A stretch of DNA of 27,736 bases from positions 1 through 27,736 of the forward strand of contig DATKCQ010000124.1 in assembly GCA_035513135.1 (NCBI GenBank), read 5' to 3'. Below are positions 27,073 through 27,736 of this stretch, in pieces (within the stretch, counting starts at the first letter, position 1; each line of letters begins with the position of its first letter). Made by a program: the position numbers and the translations under genes. Under the pieces are notes generated by a model. That model had not been told where the DNA came from and searched no databases. It saw nothing but the letters and a program-made list of their open reading frames with translations. The DNA is from Thermohalobaculum sp035513135 (GTDB lineage Bacteria > Pseudomonadota > Alphaproteobacteria > Rhodobacterales > Rhodobacteraceae).

Positions 27073-27390
27073 TCAGTGGTCCTTGCCGCGCAGCTTCGCC
27101 CGACGCCCGCCGCCGAACAGGAACCAGAAAAAGGCGACGACCCCGACGGCGATGAAAAAGGCGGTGTTGATGTCGACGAGGCCGAGGATGGTGTCCGGGC
27201 CGCCGGTCCCGCCGCTCTCCTTGTCCGCCCCGGGCGCCTGCTTGAAGGCCGCGGCCCAAGCCGTCCCCGGCACGAGCAGCGCGGCCCCGAGAGCCCAGGT
27301 CCGGAGCCACCTCGAGCATCCACGCCCGCCGTCGGGCCGCTCCGCCGCCGTGCCGGATGTCGTGCCGGATGTCGTGCCGGATTCAGGCAT
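27073..27390 (-). CDS. Small conserved membrane protein, function unknown
   Basis: A 105-residue protein. It starts with a repeated MPESGTTSGTTSGTA and a basic stretch, then a signal-like or first membrane segment (about 27-47, WLRTWALGAALLVPGTAWAAAF), a polar Gly-rich loop, and a second hydrophobic span (about 72-92, INTAFFIAVGVVAFFWFLFGGG) followed by basic residues. No known domain is recognised. The long N-terminus before the hydrophobic segment is unusual for a cleaved signal peptide; a shorter start inside the frame is possible but no ATG is available there. GGGGGCG lies upstream of the ATG at 27390. Stop to stop it is 16 bases from the convergent DUF3422 gene. Confidence 0.7.
   Translation of the reverse strand: MPESGTTSGTTSGTAAERPDGGRGCSRWLRTWALGAALLVPGTAWAAAFKQAPGADKESGGTGGPDTILGLVDINTAFFIAVGVVAFFWFLFGGGRRAKLRGKDH
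27350..27385. repeat. 12-bp tandem repeat, 3 copies, in the small membrane protein gene
   Basis: GTGCCGGATGTC twice and GTGCCGGATTCA once, encoding SGTTSGTTSGT directly after the start codon. Confidence 0.88.
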
Positions 27391-27465
27391 CGCTCGCCCC
27401 CGTTGCGCCTTCCCGCCGCCAGCCTACCGCATCGCCGGTTGCCGCTCAACGACCATGCGCGGTCC

Positions 27466-27736
27466 TCAGACGATGGCGTCGGCGAGCAGGAAGCCGAGGA
27501 AGATCAGCCCGCCCCAGCGCGTGGCGCGGAAAAGCGCCAGGCACTGCTCGGGGTCGTCGACCTCCAGCTCGCGGGTCTGCCAGGCCATGAAGCCTCCGAA
27601 CGCCAGCGCGCCGATCAGCCCGAGCCAGCCCGCCCCGGCGAACAGCGCCGCCAGCGCCGCGAAGATCACGGCGATCCCGGTGAACAGCCACAGCCACTGC
27701 GGCGTCTCGGCGCCGAACAGCAGCGCGGTGGAGCGC
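27466..27736 (-). CDS. ubiA: 4-hydroxybenzoate polyprenyltransferase UbiA (5' part outside window)
   Basis: C-terminal 89 residues of a membrane prenyltransferase that attaches the polyprenyl tail to 4-hydroxybenzoate in ubiquinone synthesis. The retained part begins RSTALLFG, the segment that follows the second Asp-rich motif in UbiA (usually ...GIKSTAxLFG), and then shows hydrophobic spans (LFTGIAVIFAALAALF, LGLIGALAFGGFMAWQ, WGGLIFLGFLLADAIV) separated by VDDPEQCLALFRATRWGG, a typical UbiA C-terminus. The catalytic Asp-rich motifs are beyond the edge, so the assignment to UbiA over related prenyltransferases rests on the C-terminal pattern. Confidence 0.88.
   Translation of the reverse strand, partial: RSTALLFGAETPQWLWLFTGIAVIFAALAALFAGAGWLGLIGALAFGGFMAWQTRELEVDDPEQCLALFRATRWGGLIFLGFLLADAIV

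Overview
The window is dense, very GC-rich bacterial chromosome, almost certainly from an alphaproteobacterium of the Rhodobacterales (Rhodobacteraceae/Paracoccaceae-like). That placement is inferred from the gene set: a GapR (DUF2312) protein, a DUF3422 protein, carB close to greA, a Rhodobacter-type lipoprotein with an OmpA domain, and the small secreted protein ending in a 'LPNGDIIIRRK'-type motif. I see no tRNA, rRNA, transposase, phage gene or CRISPR array. No gene-free stretch reaches 300 bases. Two genes are cut by the window edges: hrpB on the left and ubiA on the right.

Layout, left to right. 1-2.9 kb: hrpB (-), divergent meaB (+), and rpmB (+) with a terminator. 2.9-4.9 kb: a minus-strand cluster transcribed as a 119-aa unknown protein, then a GLOD5-like VOC protein (ATGA overlap), then a Cys/Met-metabolism PLP enzyme. 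5.2-9.3 kb: carB and greA (+), separated by a REP-like palindrome and a good greA promoter with a leader hairpin. 9.3-14.2 kb: a tightly overlapped minus-strand molybdenum-cofactor operon, in transcription order fdhD, cytidine-deaminase-like, mobA, mobB, moeA, MFS transporter. 14.2-15.3 kb: azlC-azlD (+).

15.3-20.1 kb: a dispersed CTAG-bounded repeat, mscL (-), pheT (-), a small pilin-like gene on the opposite strand, then pheS (-). 20.1-23.4 kb: pepF (-), a small secreted protein (-), an intrinsic terminator and an OmpA-domain lipoprotein (-). 23.7-27.7 kb: an orphan sigma54-type response regulator (+), gapR (-), a second copy of the repeat, a DUF3422 protein (+), a small membrane protein (-) and ubiA (-, partial).

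Most of the window is housekeeping: translation (rpmB, pheS, pheT), transcription (greA), pyrimidine/arginine precursor supply (carB) and cofactor synthesis. The clearest functional module is the molybdenum-cofactor operon. FdhD sulfurates the cofactor for formate dehydrogenase, MobA and MobB make the dinucleotide form, and MoeA inserts molybdenum; a CDA-fold deaminase sits translationally coupled among them.

The most unusual feature of the window is at the DNA level: at least eight short tandem duplications (9-15 bp units), several in frame inside genes or at start codons, plus a CTAG-bounded palindromic repeat that supplies the stop codons of two convergent genes.
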